Shown: positions 12,520-13,744 of the stretch, piece after piece | Layout of the letters: each line of letters starts with the position of its first letter | Position numbering within the stretch: position 1 is the stretch's first letter | Assembly: GCA_018659505.1 (NCBI GenBank) | Contig: JABJMI010000936.1 | Coordinates: forward strand, 1-13,744 | DNA from: Planctomicrobium sp. | GTDB lineage: Bacteria; Planctomycetota; Planctomycetia; Planctomycetales; Planctomycetaceae | Reading direction: 5' to 3' | DNA: 13,744 nt | Notes under the pieces: generated by a model | What the model saw: only the letters and a program-made list of their open reading frames with translations | Database searches by the model: none | Told to the model about the DNA's origin: nothing | Program-made: the position numbers and the translations under genes

Positions 12520-13744
12520 TCAATCCGTTTTGAGTTGTTCGCGAAGCTTTTCTTTCATTTGATCACACTCTTCCGGTGGAGTCGTACACATCTCGCAGAT
12601 CGAGCGACCTTCTTCGTCTTTCTGACCTTCGATTCCGCCACAGCTCCCTTTGAGTGTTTTATTCGAAAGGATCACGCCCGCAGCTAGCCCCACAATCGCT
12701 ATTAGAAAAACTGTCGCTGCCAATAGGAATGTCGAGAGATATGGTGACATCCCGGGATCTTTCGGATCGACCTGAGTTATATTTACAAACTGTCCAACGA
12801 TCGCTTCTGAAGCCAACTCGCGAAACGAGTCGCCTTTGCGTTCGAGAAGATACGCTGCCATCTGATGTTGGTCAGCGAGTTTCAAACCTTGTTCCGAGCC
12901 GAGCACCATTAACGTCGTCGCCCAGGCGTCAGCGGTCATGCAATCATCAGCGAGTACGCTAGCAGAAGCAAGTTGATGCAGCACAGGTTTGCCTGTTCGC
13001 GGGTCGATCATATGTGAATAACGGACACCATCTCTCTCGAAATAATTGCGGTAGTTCCCCGAAGTCGCCAGCGCCTGATCCTTCAATTCGACTTTTGCGT
13101 ATAGGCTACTGGAGAGTGATTCCGGATGTTGAAGTCCAAGAGTCCATGGTTCGCCGTTTTGCTTTGTCCCCGATGTTCGAACTTCACCGCCAATTTCGAC
13201 CATACAGTCCTTGACGTTCTCTGCTTGCAGCAACTTCAGAATTTGATCGACCGCATACCCCTTCGCAATCGCTGAGAGATCAATTTCGACCTTCGGATTC
13301 GACTTTGAAATCGCTGGCGGATCGCTTTGCACTTTCACGAGTTGATATCCAACCGATTCGAGGGCAGCTTCGATCTCCTCTTTCGCAGGGGTTTCCTGCG
13401 TGTTTGGATCGGGACCAAAATTCCACAATCTCACTAATCTACCGACTGTCGGATCGAACGCTCCGTTAGAAAGTTCGCTGATCTCTAAAGCTTTCGTGAC
13501 AACTATCGCCGTTGCGGAAGAGACGGGGAACCAGTCCGTTTTTTCATATTGATTAAACCGGGAAAGCTCAGAATCGGGATCATAGGTCGACATCAACCGA
13601 TTGATCTCAGCTAAGCGGGCGTCCACATCTACTTTAAGTGAACTCTCACCGGTCGACTCATCAATCCATTTAATACCGATCCATTTAATACTGTAAGTCG
13701 TCCCCATCGTTTCACCACGAATCGATTCCAGCGAATCCTCGGCA
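12520..13744 (-). CDS. apbE-nqrM: FAD:protein FMN transferase (ApbE) fused to an NqrM-like domain; 5' end outside window
   Basis: The frame is open through the right edge. The Met at 13707 is not the start: it is the internal Met of the ApbE motif GETMGTTYSI, so the signal peptide lies outside. Counting from that Met, ApbE motifs are NGAFDPTVG (81-89), EIDLSAIAKGYAVD (141-154), EIGGEV (171-176), ATSGNYRNYF (214-223), HMIDPRTGKPV (232-242) and TADAWATTLMVLG (258-270, metal site). ApbE attaches FMN to Thr of target proteins such as NqrB and NqrC. After a short linker comes a membrane helix (about 322-346), then GVILSNKTLKGSCGG (344-358) and three more Cys (371, 374, 381). That is the pattern of NqrM (DUF539), a factor needed for assembly of the Na+-NQR iron site. 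A 15-base tandem duplication gives IKWIGIKWI near the N-terminus. It is separate from the molybdenum hydroxylase genes downstream. Confidence 0.9.
   Translation of the reverse strand, partial: AEDSLESIRGETMGTTYSIKWIGIKWIDESTGESSLKVDVDARLAEINRLMSTYDPDSELSRFNQYEKTDWFPVSSATAIVVTKALEISELSNGAFDPTVGRLVRLWNFGPDPNTQETPAKEEIEAALESVGYQLVKVQSDPPAISKSNPKVEIDLSAIAKGYAVDQILKLLQAENVKDCMVEIGGEVRTSGTKQNGEPWTLGLQHPESLSSSLYAKVELKDQALATSGNYRNYFERDGVRYSHMIDPRTGKPVLHQLASASVLADDCMTADAWATTLMVLGSEQGLKLADQHQMAAYLLERKGDSFRELASEAIVGQFVNITQVDPKDPGMSPYLSTFLLAATVFLIAIVGLAAGVILSNKTLKGSCGGIEGQKDEEGRSICEMCTTPPEECDQMKEKLREQLKTD
13664..13693. repeat. 15-base tandem duplication inside the apbE part
   Basis: Two adjacent 15-base units, ATCCATTTAATACCG (13664-13678) and ATCCATTTAATACTG (13679-13693), differ at one base. 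In frame on the minus strand they encode IKWIG twice over, lengthening the strand right after the MGTTYS motif by five residues. Confidence 0.8.

Noticed and set aside
13705..13707. ATG as the true start of the ApbE-NqrM gene
   Set aside because: This Met is inside the conserved GETMGTTYS motif, and the frame stays open with protein-like sequence (EDSLESIRGET) to the window edge.
1..13744. CRISPR arrays, tRNA or rRNA genes, prophage genes, transposases
   Set aside because: I looked on both strands and saw no regularly spaced direct repeats, no cloverleaf-like sequences and no integrase or transposase motifs.

Overview
The window most likely comes from a planctomycete (Planctomycetota, Planctomycetales-like). 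The main evidence is a sigma factor of the Planctomycetaceae-type ECF-like subfamily at 8996-9640, next to a secreted protein carrying what looks like the planctomycete-restricted TIGR03009 domain at 9903-10901. Weak or absent Shine-Dalgarno sequences, many exported proteins and long, repeat-rich intergenic gaps agree with this. No rRNA, tRNA, CRISPR array, phage gene or insertion-sequence transposase is visible.

Layout. Positions 1-2074 hold four leftward genes: a truncated 67-residue small protein, a protein with a split CxC/CxxC zinc-ribbon pattern, a DUF309 (COG1547) protein, and a 75-residue hypothetical. Between and beside them are a nested stem-loop (1564-1605) and an intrinsic terminator with no gene in front of it (2139-2165). 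Positions 2354-3181 encode a DEDDy 3'-5' exonuclease of the PolB-exonuclease type. Positions 3182-3960 are non-coding, with two dispersed-repeat-like elements and then four perfect stem-loops packed into 113 bases ahead of a secreted CxxC thioredoxin-like protein (3961-4497), which ends in a textbook terminator. Positions 4600-4960 hold two back-to-back inverted-repeat elements, the second with 28-base terminal repeats. They sit directly in front of a beta-class DNA methyltransferase fused to a degenerate GIY-YIG domain (4995-6800).

Positions 6828-7721 encode a secreted alpha/beta hydrolase on the minus strand. It diverges from a membrane-anchored polyprenyl-phosphate type family 2 glycosyltransferase (7902-8882). 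The sigma factor and the TIGR03009 protein follow. On the minus strand from the right edge come an ApbE flavin transferase whose C-terminus is a membrane-anchored NqrM-like domain (12520-13744, 5' end outside the window), then the FAD and [2Fe-2S] subunits of a molybdenum hydroxylase (12384 down to 10959). The catalytic molybdopterin subunit is not in the window.

How the genes fit together. The most informative item is the ApbE-NqrM fusion: it joins two separate maturation factors of the Na+-translocating NADH:quinone oxidoreductase, and an nqr operon may lie just beyond position 13744. The methyltransferase has no restriction partner nearby, and the Glu expected in its GIY-YIG active site is Gln. 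Several short palindromes with an ACGC/GCGT or ACAC/GTGT core sit in intergenic gaps across the right half and look like one dispersed family, some of them probably acting as terminators.
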